Shown here: in pieces, positions 22,183-32,700 of the stretch | Layout of the letters: every line of letters starts with the position of its first letter | How positions within the stretch are numbered: the first letter of the stretch is position 1 | Origin: Procambarus clarkii | Lineage: Eukaryota; Arthropoda; Malacostraca; Decapoda; Cambaridae | DNA length: 64,000 nt | Reading direction: 5' to 3' | NCBI RefSeq assembly: GCF_040958095.1 | Contig: NC_091237.1 | Span: 11,568,058-11,632,057 of the forward strand | The notes under the pieces: model-generated | Told to the model about the DNA's origin: nothing | Databases searched by the model: none | Seen by the model: the letters and a program-made list of their open reading frames with translations, nothing else | Program-made: the position numbers and the translations under genes

Positions 22183-22206
22183 ATCTTATCTTATCTTATC
22201 TTATCT
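22183..22206. repeat. (TATCT)n microsatellite
   Basis: Five short units of TATCT/TTATC join the LINE B 5' end to the minisatellite. Confidence 0.7.
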
Positions 22207-23100
22207 TCCCTCCATCCTGTCCCTGTCTCTTCCCTCTCGCCAGTCTCCGTCTCTTCCCTCCCACCAGTCCCCGTCTCTTCCCTCCCGCCAGTCCCCGTCT
22301 CTTCCCTCCCGCCAGTCCCCGTCTCTTCCCTCCCACCAGTCCCCGTCTCTTCCCTCCCGCCAGTCCCCGTCTCTTCCCTCCCGCCAGTCCCCGTCTCTTC
22401 CCTCCCACCAGTCCCCGTCTCTTCCCTCCCACCAGTCCCCCCGTCTCTTCCCTCCCGCCAGTCCCCGTCTCTTCCCTCCCGCCAGTCCCCCCGTCTCTTC
22501 CCTCCCGCCAGTCCCCCCGTCTCTTCCCTCCCGCCAGTCCCCGTCTCTTCCCTCCCACCAGTCCCCGTCTCTTCCCTCCCACCTGTCCCCCCGTCTCTTC
22601 CCTCCCACCAGTCCCCGTCTCTTCCCTCCCACCTGTCCCCCGTCTCTTCCCTCCCGCCAGTCCCCGTCTCTTCCCTCCCGCCAGTCCCCCCGTCTCTTCC
22701 CTCCCACCTGTCCCCCCGTCTCTTCCCTCCCACCAGTCCCCGTCTCTTCCCTCCCACCTGTCCCCCGTCTCTTCCCTCCCGCCAGTCCCCGTCTCTTCCC
22801 TCCCGTTAGTCCCCCCGTCTCTTCCCTCCCGCCAGTCCCCCCGTCTCTTCCCTCCCACCAGTCCCCGTCTCTTCCCTCCCACCTGTCCCCCCGTCTCTTC
22901 CCTCCCACCAGTCCCCGTCTCTTCCCTCCCACCTGTCCCCCGTCTCTTCCCTCCCGCCAGTCCCCGTCTCTTCCCTCCCGCCAGTCCCCCCGTCTCTTCC
23001 CTCCCGCCAGTCTCCCGTCTCTTCCCTCCCACCAGTCCCCGTCTCTTCCCTCCCACCTGTCCCCCGTCTCTTCCCTCCCGCCAGTCCCCGTCTCTTCCTT
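22206..23100. repeat. 24-bp minisatellite, G-rich on the minus strand
   Basis: About 36 tandem units of CTTCCCTCCCGCCAGTCCCC + GTCT (24-26 bp). Variants GCCAG, ACCAG and ACCTG and C-runs of four, five or six recur in a fixed order, so a longer unit of about six copies has itself been duplicated at 22560-23080. The minus strand reads GGGGACTGGCGGGAGGG, four G-tracts per unit. Because most units are 24 bp, all three minus frames stay open (long G-R-E-E-T-G repeats). These frames are artefacts. It lies directly upstream of the INTS12 promoter. Confidence 0.95.
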
Positions 23101-23252
23101 CCCATCCGACCTTGCCTCTTCCCCTCCCACCCGTCCCGTAATCCCCCCTCCCACCTCCCCGAGCCGCGCATGCGCATGGCGGCACTAGTGACGTCACATG
23201 TAAATACTCTTGTAGTGGAGGTGGCAGGAGAGGACCAAGCCCACACTTTCCT
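23101..23252 (+). promoter_or_regulatory. INTS12 promoter region
   Basis: A short unique GC-rich stretch between the minisatellite and the probable first INTS12 exon. Visible sites are the palindrome GCGCATGCGC at 23166-23175 (NRF1 core), ATGGCGGC at 23176-23183 (YY1-like core) and TGACGTCA at 23189-23196 (perfect CRE). There is no TATA box. This set is typical of TATA-less housekeeping promoters. The transcription start is inferred to be near 23190-23240. Confidence 0.6.
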
Positions 23253-23259
23253 ATGAATC
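23253..23259 (+). CDS. INTS12: INTS12 probable first exon end (alternative start codon)
   Basis: ATG at 23253 is followed after seven bases by a consensus donor (GTAAGT at 23260). Spliced to the acceptor ending at 26534, it gives a frame that runs on into the ATG at 26561, adding 11 residues (MNLLVCKSGTD). The join is in phase and both sites are strong, so this is the likely first exon. Whether translation starts here or at 26561 is open: the 26561 context (GACATGG) is the better Kozak match and gives the N-terminus closer to known INTS12. Confidence 0.5.
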
Positions 23260-24059
23260 GTAAGTTTTCTCAACAGCTGTGGCGGTATTTAGCACGCCGC
23301 ACTTGTAAAGTGACACTTTTACTACCAAATAGCTTGTTACATGGTGAAAGAAGCACGAAATGGATGTTGATATTTTGTGAAATGTGTATTTTGTCCGTCA
23401 AGGTGTTGGTCTCGGGTTCCACAGACCCAAATGTTTTCCTTATGTCGAGAAAGCTTGATTATTTTGAAGTTAACGTTTAATTTACTCAAATTAAACTTCG
23501 CGAAATTATTTATGAGAGGTGTTCATTGAGGAAGTCCTTGTATAAGCCTTTAAGGGTTATATAAATCGAATTAGAGTCTGTGAAGTATCCTACAGGCTTA
23601 AAATATTTTATTTGTGCTCGTGATTTTAAAAGAAAAGAAATTTGGAACAATTCCATTTTTCGTTCTAAGTAACTCTGTTGTGTACAGATAGTATTATAAA
23701 GTGAGTATTATAAAGTGGATATTATTTGATAGTCACTTTCTGAAAATAATAAATCAGCTATCATGTGTTAGACTAATTAGATCATTAGTATCTTGTGCTA
23801 CCCATTCCCCCAATATATGTCTTAAGCCATTGAACTTCACCATTGTAATCACTACTATCATGTTATGTCATGGTTGTTATATTGAATACATATTTTACTA
23901 CATTATACCTTGAACCAATCCTCAAATTATGCTACAATGTACCTGTTGACAATCCTCAAATTTTATTAAAATGTACCTACTAATCTTCGTCAAATTTTCT
24001 TACAATGTATTTGTTAACATTAATCAATTTTGCAAGAAATTACCTACTTAATATTATCT

Positions 24060-24166
24060 GTTAGATTAAGGACCTTCCGAAACACTCTTCGTGTTAGTGG
24101 CTTTACAAAAATGCTATGTACAGTACTCTACAAAACTTTACAATCCTATGTACCCTCATAAACCCA

Positions 24167-24209
<43 letters not shown>

Positions 24210-24340
24210 GATATTTTATTTAGTAAAAGTACACACATAGATGCACAGTTACAAACATTCTGATTGATTTATAGATAGAGCTAGTACATACAATACCTAA
24301 AGCCACTAGTACTCATTGCGTTTCGGGCAACCATATATCT
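24060..24340. mobile_element. Two LINE B 3' tails, tail to tail
   Basis: TTAGATTAAGGACCTTCCGAAACACTCTTCGTGTTAGTGG (+) leads to an (ATA)n run at 24172-24208. This is followed by a minus-strand tail with TAGAGCTAGTACATACAATACCTAAAGCC and CATTGCGTTTCGGGC. A (TA)n and (AATA)n stretch follows at 24345-24380. Confidence 0.75.
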
Positions 24341-24987
24341 TGTATATATATATATATATAAATAAATAAATAAATAAATTAGCATAGTGCTCATATAGTA
24401 GAGCATCAGAGCTGGTGTCTGTCTCGCTCATACAGGATAAACACTCATTTTTGGCATTTTTTTTAAATATAAATAAAAAAAAATTATATATAAATATATA
24501 AATAAATATGTATTATGATTTTTTTTTATTCTTAGCATTTTTTTGTTCATTTTGAAGTTTTATTTTAGTCCTTTTTATGTTTAATTTTTTTTTGTCATGT
24601 TTCTTCTTTGACACATGCATGCGTAGGCCAGTGTTTGTGTTCCTCATTCCAAACAAGTGGCAATTGCGTTCCCTTTGCAATTGGAAAACCTGCACCAAAT
24701 ATTCTTTTTGAAGATTTTGCGTGCATGTGTGTGTGTGAGGAAGCCGCCTTGAGGACAAGCCCACCAAAACCACCATGTTTAGGCTGTTGACATTGCAAAG
24801 TATGCATTGACACTATAAAAATAGTAAGGTAAAATGATAATTAAAACATAATAAAGTGTTAATAACTCAAATTAGGAAATTAATAAGTTAATGTCATTTT
24901 CAGGACCTTAAACAAAATACAGGGTCCAAAACATAATCAAATCTGGCTATAGTAGGAAAGCAGCATGTAAAGGATCTGGGAATAATG

Positions 24988-25245
24988 GTTATCTTGAGGT
25001 TATCTTGAGATGGTTTCGGGGCTTTTTTTTTAGTGTCCCCGCGGCCCGGTCCTCGACCAGGCCTCCACCCCCAGGAAGCAGCCCGTGACAGCTGACTAAC
25101 ACCCAGGTACCTATTTTACTGCTAGGTAACAGGGGCATAGGGTGAAAGAAACTCTGCCCATTGTTTCTCGCCGGCGCCTGGGATCGAACCCAGGACCACA
25201 GGATCACAAGTCCAGTGTGCTGTCCGCTCGGCCGACCGGCTCCCT
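24988..25245 (-). mobile_element. Thr-tRNA-derived SINE
   Basis: Full-length copy in minus orientation. The tRNA-like head (minus sense, from 25245) has GGTCGGCCGAGCGGACAGC (box A region) and GGTTCGATCCCA (box B). The anticodon loop reads CTTGTGA, giving TGT (Thr). A conserved middle domain follows (CCCTGTTACCTAGCAGTAAA, GTCAGCTGTCACGGGCTGCTTCCTGG), then a 3' end CCCGAAACCATCTCAAGATAACC. Pol III promoter elements are internal. Confidence 0.9.
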
Positions 25246-25257
25246 AGCCGGTCGGCC

Positions 25258-25900
25258 ATGATGCAATGATGCGACAACCTAACGTTTAGGGAGCATAACC
25301 AAGTAAATATTGTGTCGCCCAGAAAAATTATAGGATGGATTACGAGAACCTTCAAATCCAAGGATCCCATCACAGTGGTTGTAATATTCAAATCACTTGT
25401 GCTGTCCCGACTTCAGTACTGCTCGATTCTCACTTTCCCATTCAGAGCAGGAAAGATTGCTGAAATAGAAGGAATACAGGGAACATACACAGCACCCATA
25501 GATGCGATAAAGCACCTAAATTATTTGGATCGTCTCAAAGTTGTTCAAATGTACTCTCTAGAAAGGAGACGAGAGAGATATCAAATAATGTACATGTGGG
25601 AAATACTGGAGGGCCAGGTTCCAAATCTTCACAGTAAAATAACAACATACTGGAGTGAACGATATGATGCTAGATTGAACCAGAGAAGGGCAGGAATGCC
25701 TTAGGCACAATCAAAGAACACTGTATAAACATCAGAGGTCCACAGTTGTTCAACATACTCCAAGCGAGAATAAAAAATATTACCGGAACAAACGTGGGCA
25801 ACTTCAAGAGAAAACTAGTGTGTGTTCTCAAGAAGTGCCAGACTAACCAGGCTGTGGTGGATATGTGGATCTGCGAGTAGCTCCAAGCAACAGCCTGGTG
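25258..25900 (+). mobile_element. LINE family E (CR1/L2-like) C-terminal fragment
   Basis: The frame 25312-25704 reads VSPRKIIGWITRTFKSKD, VIFKSLVLSRLQYCSILTFPFRAGKIAEIEGIQ, HLNYLDRLKVVQMYSLERRRERYQIMYMWEILEGQVPN. This is the RT C-terminal extension of a LINE without RNase H. A stop at 25702 and frameshifts follow. A poorer copy of the same family is at 33966-34930. Confidence 0.75.
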
Positions 25901-26534
25901 GACCAAACTCACAAGTCAAGCCTGGTCCTGGTCCTGGTCCGACTTGGGGAGTAGAAGAACTCCCAGAACTTCAGGTACAATGCTGTATGGGAATTACTAA
26001 ATTAGAATTTTTTTAAGTACTGTAAATGTGCACTATGTATATACATTTTAAAGAAAGCAAAAGTTTTATAGTTGCACCAGAATTGTACAGTATTCATAAG
26101 GAAAAACATAAGTGAAACTAAATTTTAGGTTCATTTATTATTTGTTTTCCAAAGTATTTTATGAGATTAAATGATGAAAAGAGAGTTGAAAATGTTTTTA
26201 CTTTTATCTTCATGTTGGTATACCTAAGTGGATTAAAATAATGTACAGTGTACATTATAGGAAATATTTCCTGTATAGGAAATAGATTTTTAGTCTTTCA
26301 ATACAAACTAAATGATACTTTTTTTCAGCATTAACCGAAATCTGTAGTACACTCGTATAGTAATGAATATCTGGGTACTGTATGTGCTTGGCCATCACTT
26401 AATATGGTACATACAGTAGTTTGGTTAATATTATAATACAGTATAGTATATCCTAATTCAGTACAGTATTATAAAATTTACTTTTGGGTTATATTGTACA
26501 GTATATGATGAGTGATCCAATACATATTTTTCAG

Positions 26535-26707
26535 TGCTTGTGTGCAAATCGGGCACAGACATGGCTAGTCTTGAATTGGATCCGTTATTTCGCCGAGGGC
26601 TGCGTCTTCTCCATTCTCGAAGTCGAGACTCTCTAGATCAGCTGAAGGCCATTGTAGATGAAGCAGTCAGACAGCGACAGGGAAAGACCATACCCCCTAT
26701 GAACAAG
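26535..26707 (+). CDS. INTS12: INTS12 exon: conserved N-terminal microdomain
   Basis: Acceptor TTTTTCAG ends at 26534 and donor AAG|GTGAAA follows 26707. From ATG 26561 it encodes 49 whole codons. [24 protein letters not shown] is the part of INTS12 best conserved between insects and vertebrates. Confidence 0.92.
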
Positions 26708-29700
26708 GTGAAATTAATAGTTATTGTTTTTAACCTAATTACAGTAGTTTGTTAAATATACTTTACTGTACATGTATACAGTACTATACATATGCAAGAT
26801 GGAGGCTGTTTATATGAGATAACAGTATTTTAAATTTTCTAATACCTAATTACTTTAAATAGGTTTTTACGTTAAAGAGTGATGCTGTGATTAAAGGAAT
26901 CTTTCAACAGGATCCATTTAGTCTTCGACGTGAGTCTCCAATACCACGATCGAAACCTGGCAGTCCAATTCCTGTTTCCTTTTCCAAGAGAGAGGAAATA
27001 AAAAAGGATATGGAGCGAAAATTGAGTGTGAGTAATAATCGTCTAGTTAATATATTTTTTGTAAACCTGTTCAAAAGCATTATATGTCACTGATGATAAT
27101 GGTCATATTACTGAAATAATATTCAAGTGCATGATGATTAGTGTTATTTGAACCAAATTGATATTGGAAGCTACTGTCTTGTATGATGGCAGATGCGTGA
27201 TGATGACATGATAATGCCCAAGAGGCCACGTTTAGATTCTCCGAGTGCATTCAAGTCTCACACCCCTTCTCCAACTCCATCCATTAAGTCTGAAAGTTCT
27301 TCTCGTAGTCGAAAGTCTGATGAGAGTGAATCCGATACAGACATGAATGATCTGGCCATGGAAATTATGGATGAGGTCAACTGCACAGTTTGCAAGTTAG
27401 TTGTTTGCCTTTTTATTACATTAACCTATATTTAACTACTGTACTGTATAATTAATATTTTGTAATTGCTGTCAATGGAATTAGCATATGGAAATAAAAT
27501 TCTTAATAAAATATTTAGATAATTATGTATAAAGCTCAGGAAGAAGTAAATATCATGTCCCTGTGCCATGCGTCTTAGATGTAACGGGATTATGGGAATC
27601 AGTAGGGGTTAATTTTTATTTAAAGGTTTTACTCAAATGAGGTATTAATTTTAGGACTAGGGATTTAGTCATTTTTCTAACAAGTTGAAGAGCATGATAA
27701 GTCTTAGACCCAAGCTCTTTGTAAGTTTAAAAGCAACATTTTGTTTTCCCAAAATTTTCTTGTCCATGTCTGATTTTTTTTCTACTTGTACCTCCTTGCT
27801 CATCAGGAATCAGTACAGTTCTAATGCGAATATTTATTTTCTTTAACCCTCAAATTATGGCGAGCATAATATTGAGACATTCAATGCAAGTTGCATTGCT
27901 GACCCAGGAGATCACAGCTTGCCTCCTGAGTACTTCTGCAGCCTTGTTAGTAAATGCACAGTTTTAAACTCAGCCACTTGGGGTGGATGGTAGAACGATG
28001 GTCTCGCTTCATGCAGGTGGACGTTCAATCTCCGACCGTCCAAGTGGTTGGGCACCATAACCTCCCCCCACCCAGGCCCTCCAGGCCCTCCAGGCCCCCA
28101 GGCCCCCCAGGCTCCCCAAGCCCTCCAGGCCCTCCAGGCCCTCCCCCCAGGTCCCCCCAGGTCCCCCAGGCCCCCCCAGGCCCCCCAGCCCCCCCGTCCC
28201 ATCTCAAATCGTTATTCTGACCCCCTTCCAAGCGCAATATAGATGTAATGGCTTGGTGCTTTCCCCTTATAACTCCCTCCATCCTCATGGTAGAATGTTA
28301 ATCAATGGTGCACAAATTACCAAGCCAATGTAAAAATGAATAAATGTCTTACATATTTCCTGGCCTTTAACATACAGATATTGATTGATAGCATAAATGC
28401 ATCCAGGAAAAGGCATTTTTTCTACTCTATTTTTTGTAACTTGTACATTCAGATCTACAATTTTATAAGAAAGATTACACTGAATTTCTTTAATTTGTAT
28501 TTTTTTAAATTTCTTGTATAGGTCTAGCTGAAATATAATTGTAATTTGAGGATTATAAAAAAAGATTGTAATCTTTTCAGCTTTTCATCTGGACTTTTCA
28601 TTATTACCTTCAGTGAAGAATAAAAGTTTCCAATGTAATACAAGTATTGTATAGAGAGACTTGGAAAGTGTTATATATTGACTGAATCATGAGTATGAAC
28701 ATGTTGACTTGTAAATTAACTAGTGGTGGTGGTGTTAGAATACTTGGAGACATGATCAAATATGAGAACATTTTGTTAGCCTTAGTCTTTGTTCACCACT
28801 CTGTACTGTATTCTCTGTATGACTCTCGCAAGCTCCTCGAAGTTTTTACCATTTGTACAAGATTATTTCAGTTTCTGTAACTAATGTATATGTTTTATAC
28901 TAAACAGGAGTTTTGAAGTGTCTCCACGTAATCGGTTGGTGGAGTGCCAGGAATGCCACTCCCTATACCATCAAGAGTGCCACAAGCCACCAGTCACCGA
29001 CCAAGATGTCAATGATCCACGTCTTGTTTGGTACTGTGCTAAATGCACTAAGACACTTAAAAAACAGGTACTGTGGCTATATAGATACTGTAGTTATCTA
29101 TTGTTATCATTTGTTTAAATCTGATAAAATGTATAATTGAACTTTATTATGCGAGAATGGGTTTTTAATGTGTGCTGCACCGGAATATTTGGTTAAAATA
29201 TTGAGCTAATTATTTCAGAAGACACTGTTGAAAAGGCTGCCAAGAAGAAATGATAGCATAAATGCACATAATACTTCCTTGCAGAAACATGGCATTCAAA
29301 GTCCTCAGACTGGGCTATATGTTATAGGTTGTCGAAAACTCTAGTGTACGTGTTAGCACACCCGTGTTGCAATCAAGAGGAGCAAGTTGCTAGCCTAAGT
29401 ATATCTTGTGTTTATCTTGAGATGATTTCGGGGTTTAGCATTCCCGCGGCCCAGTCCTCGACCAGGCCTCCTTTTTGTTACATAGCCCCAGGAAGCAGCC
29501 GCTAGCAGCTGTCTAACTTCCAGGTACCTATTTATTGCTAGGTGAACAGGTGCATCAGGGTGAAAGAAACTGCCCATTTATTTCCGCCTCCACTGAGAAT
29601 TGAACCCGGAACCTTAGGACTACAAATCCAGAGCGCTGTCCACTCAGCTGTCAGGCTCCTTAAGCGTGGCATGATTGGGTACCATTCCTTCATTCTATTC

Positions 29701-32700
29701 CCATGTGCTCCTAGATTTAATTGGAAACCTAGATGTAAAATGAATGATGGCTCTTGGTGTGAACACATTGCACAGTATAATACAGTATAATCAAACCATT
29801 TCCTGTACCAGCTTGGGGCCTGAAACTCAACATAAATAAAATAAATATGTGATAAGTTTCATCAAATAAATATGGTTAACAAATATGGGTGACTGCCATT
29901 TTGAACGTCTATTAAGAACATTGAGAGCATTTCTACATACTGTACTGCAAAATTTGTCAACAAGATGAGCAATATGCTCAGTACCAAGGATGTGTTTGGA
30001 AGTCTAATCTCATCCCTTTTAAAATAGACCATATAACCAAAGGTCACTAATTCCACTTAAAACAAAAATTTGAATGGTGAACATATACAAAACATTACTA
30101 GAAAATATATATTGGAGTATAAACTAGATAAATTAACTGTTTTATAATAATTATTTTGGACAAACAACTTAATATGCTAAAGCCATAATTGTGCAAAAAC
30201 TCTGTTAAATTTTGAAGTCCAGTTGGAAAAGATCACCAAGGCAAATGGGGGGGACCTTTGACAAGCTGCTGGCTTCCTGTCCTCGTTGAGGCCACTACTG
30301 TTAGTGGCCCCTCAGGTAAATTCAGGTAAATATGGTTTTGTAAATAATATGGAAGCATCAGCATTAGTTGTACTGACTAAAGACAGTCTTTTACCATAAA
30401 ATGGCTCTACAAAATCTGCATAGCATAAATTGTGTTTATTTTAGATAGAAGCTGGGCTACCACAAAATAAGTGTGTTATTTGTAGATTAGTAAGTATCCA
30501 TCACTGGAATATTTTACAATTTTCAGCTTTTCTAAATATGTGGTGTTCATATAATATCTAGAGAACCTTGCATTTTGACTAAATGTAATTACAGGATGAC
30601 ATCTATACATGTGGTATCACATATTCTTTATAATCTTTGTCAAATACAAAGATTATAGGGAATTCAAGAGAACTATATTCTAAATCCATTTTTAGAATAT
30701 AATTCTAAAATTAGTTTTACAATTATTAAAATTATGTAGAGAATTACATTCTAAAACCATTCAACCAAAACCTTCAAAGTTTTGAAGCTTGAATGGTTTT
30801 AGAATAAACTTCCATCTCATTTCATTAATTCCATTTGTGTAGTGAAGAGAGTGTGAATAAAGGTTTATTTATTACTTTGTTCTCTCTTGTAGCTCATGGG
30901 TGACCTCTGATGGCACGGGGACCAGTTGTCAGCTTGCCAAGCACTATAAGCAGTTAATGTGACAATTTTCTGCATTCTTTGCTCTGAAGTTCTGTATATA
31001 TTTGTTATTTCATTGTTCCAATTGTATTTTTATTATCTTATTTATACATTTTGAGCAACTTTAAACTACATTCCTTCCAGGCCCTAAGTGATGGTGGTAG
31101 TGAGGTAGTTACAGTACTTATATTTGATGTCATTTAATTACCCCATCTTGCCTCTGAACACTGCCTCGTTGAAGGTTCATTGTCCACAAGATACATCACC
31201 ATGTCGTGGGTTGAATTCTACTCTGAATTCTTTCAAAGTCATATTTTCTGTTTTGGGTTTCTGGAGGGCTCCCTCAGTAGCTGCAAGTAGCTTGTACTCT
31301 GGTGAAACAAGTATGCTGACCTATTGGGAGTTGGAATGAGAATATGGCTCTCTCTCTGAGAAGTGGTAGCTTGGGTATGAGACATTGACCAAAGACCAAA
31401 CTTGAGAAAATGCCTACAGAAAAATAATAAATATAGCAATCTACTGCCGGAAGAAATACAAAGACTTTGCCTAAGACTCGTTTCATAGGCAAACGAGGCA
31501 AACAATCAGGCAAAAGCCCAGCAATGAATGCAATGAAATACATCATTCTGGAGGAACCCTGCTGGCTTCCTGATACCATCTTGTAGAGATTGCTACATAC
31601 TAAAAGGTCACATCAGTCACAGAAGTTGTGTTTAGCCTACTAGAGACCAGAGTCAGAACCTGGGGTGCCCCCTCACAGAGGCACAGGGAGCAGTGAGAAT
31701 CTATGTACTGGAAAAAGCCTCCAGAATGTCAGCAAAGCCTTATAGACAACTGGAGGGTTCACAGAAAACTAAGCCTCAAAACTGCCAAACAATTCCACAA
31801 ATGATTCACATGCAACATGGGATTCACTAAAACTAGCTTGAAACTCATTAGTACCGATTACCATCACAAAGTAGCTGAGCCTCGACTCTCAACTAGTCTC
31901 ACTACCTCAGTTCTGGAACTGATGAACAACCCATGACAAACCGGAGAACCTGGAGGGTGGGAAATCAGGGAGCCACCAGGGTTCCTCCAGAAAGAGGCAT
32001 TTCATTACACACAATGCTGGGGTTCTTGAGGAAGCCTTCCAGTGGCTCCCTGGAGGTAACTAACTACAGAGAACAAAAATGGGACTTTGAAAGGAGGGGG
32101 AAGCAGGAGACACTAGGTTAAAGACATGAAACCAGGTCAGGAGACATGGCCCAAAGCAACACACAACTGACTGGAACAAGGGACATTGAATAAATACTGG
32201 GCTGCCAGAACCTTGTTAGAATGCCAAAACCCTGAGTCTGAATATCAGCCCTTGGAATGTTAAAGACGGCAACCAAAGCCACGTATATGCGAACATCATG
32301 GGCTTGAGGGTAGACATAATGACATTGCAGATGACCTGAGAAATGTGAACCTTTGAACAGGGTACCAAAGAATCTGGGTCAACCAACAAGGCATCCACAA
32401 AGTCAGAACCAGTGACATGTGGGTAGTGGTAATTGCCAGCAAAGCGCCACCACCGGACACAACAAATAATGCACCCCCAGCCGAACCGACCAAGCATCAA
32501 TCACTAAGCAATCCCTCCGGAAGTCTGTTGACTCATTCCTCACCAGAAAAGAAGGTGGCTGTAAATGCACAAACTCCCCACCATGGCCAAAAGAACAGAG
32601 CCCCTACCTCTCAAGAATAGTCTAAAGCTCCCCAGAAGCAAAAACCAAAGAAAAGACAACCTTAAGAAAAACATCACAAGCTATAGGGGAAGACAGCCTT

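Larger units (their letters stand above)
23260..26534 (+). other. INTS12 intron 1
   Basis: Intron inferred from the donor GTAAGT and the acceptor at 26534. It holds LINE B tails (24060-24340), a SINE (24988-25245) and a LINE E fragment (25258-25900). The rest (23270-24060, 24380-24985, 25900-26530) is A/T-rich. A 24600-24800 stretch with GC-richer, gene-like composition has no recognisable product. Confidence 0.55.

Noticed and set aside
22206-23100. CRISPR array
   Set aside because: Units are directly tandem without unique spacers, in an animal genome.
22191-23197. Long overlapping minus-strand ORFs of 188, 333 and 317 residues (G-R-E-E-T-G repeats)
   Set aside because: They arise because the minisatellite unit is 24 bp and free of stops in all three frames; no non-repetitive coding part is attached.
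24600-24813. Possible exon (frames of 60 and 72 residues on the two strands)
   Set aside because: GC-richer and coding-like, but no family motif, inside INTS12 intron 1, and similar short stretches occur in decayed repeats.
27912-28288. Collagen-like Gly-Pro frames on both strands
   Set aside because: By-product of a 9-bp CCAGGCCCT repeat inside INTS12 intron 4; open in several frames at once.
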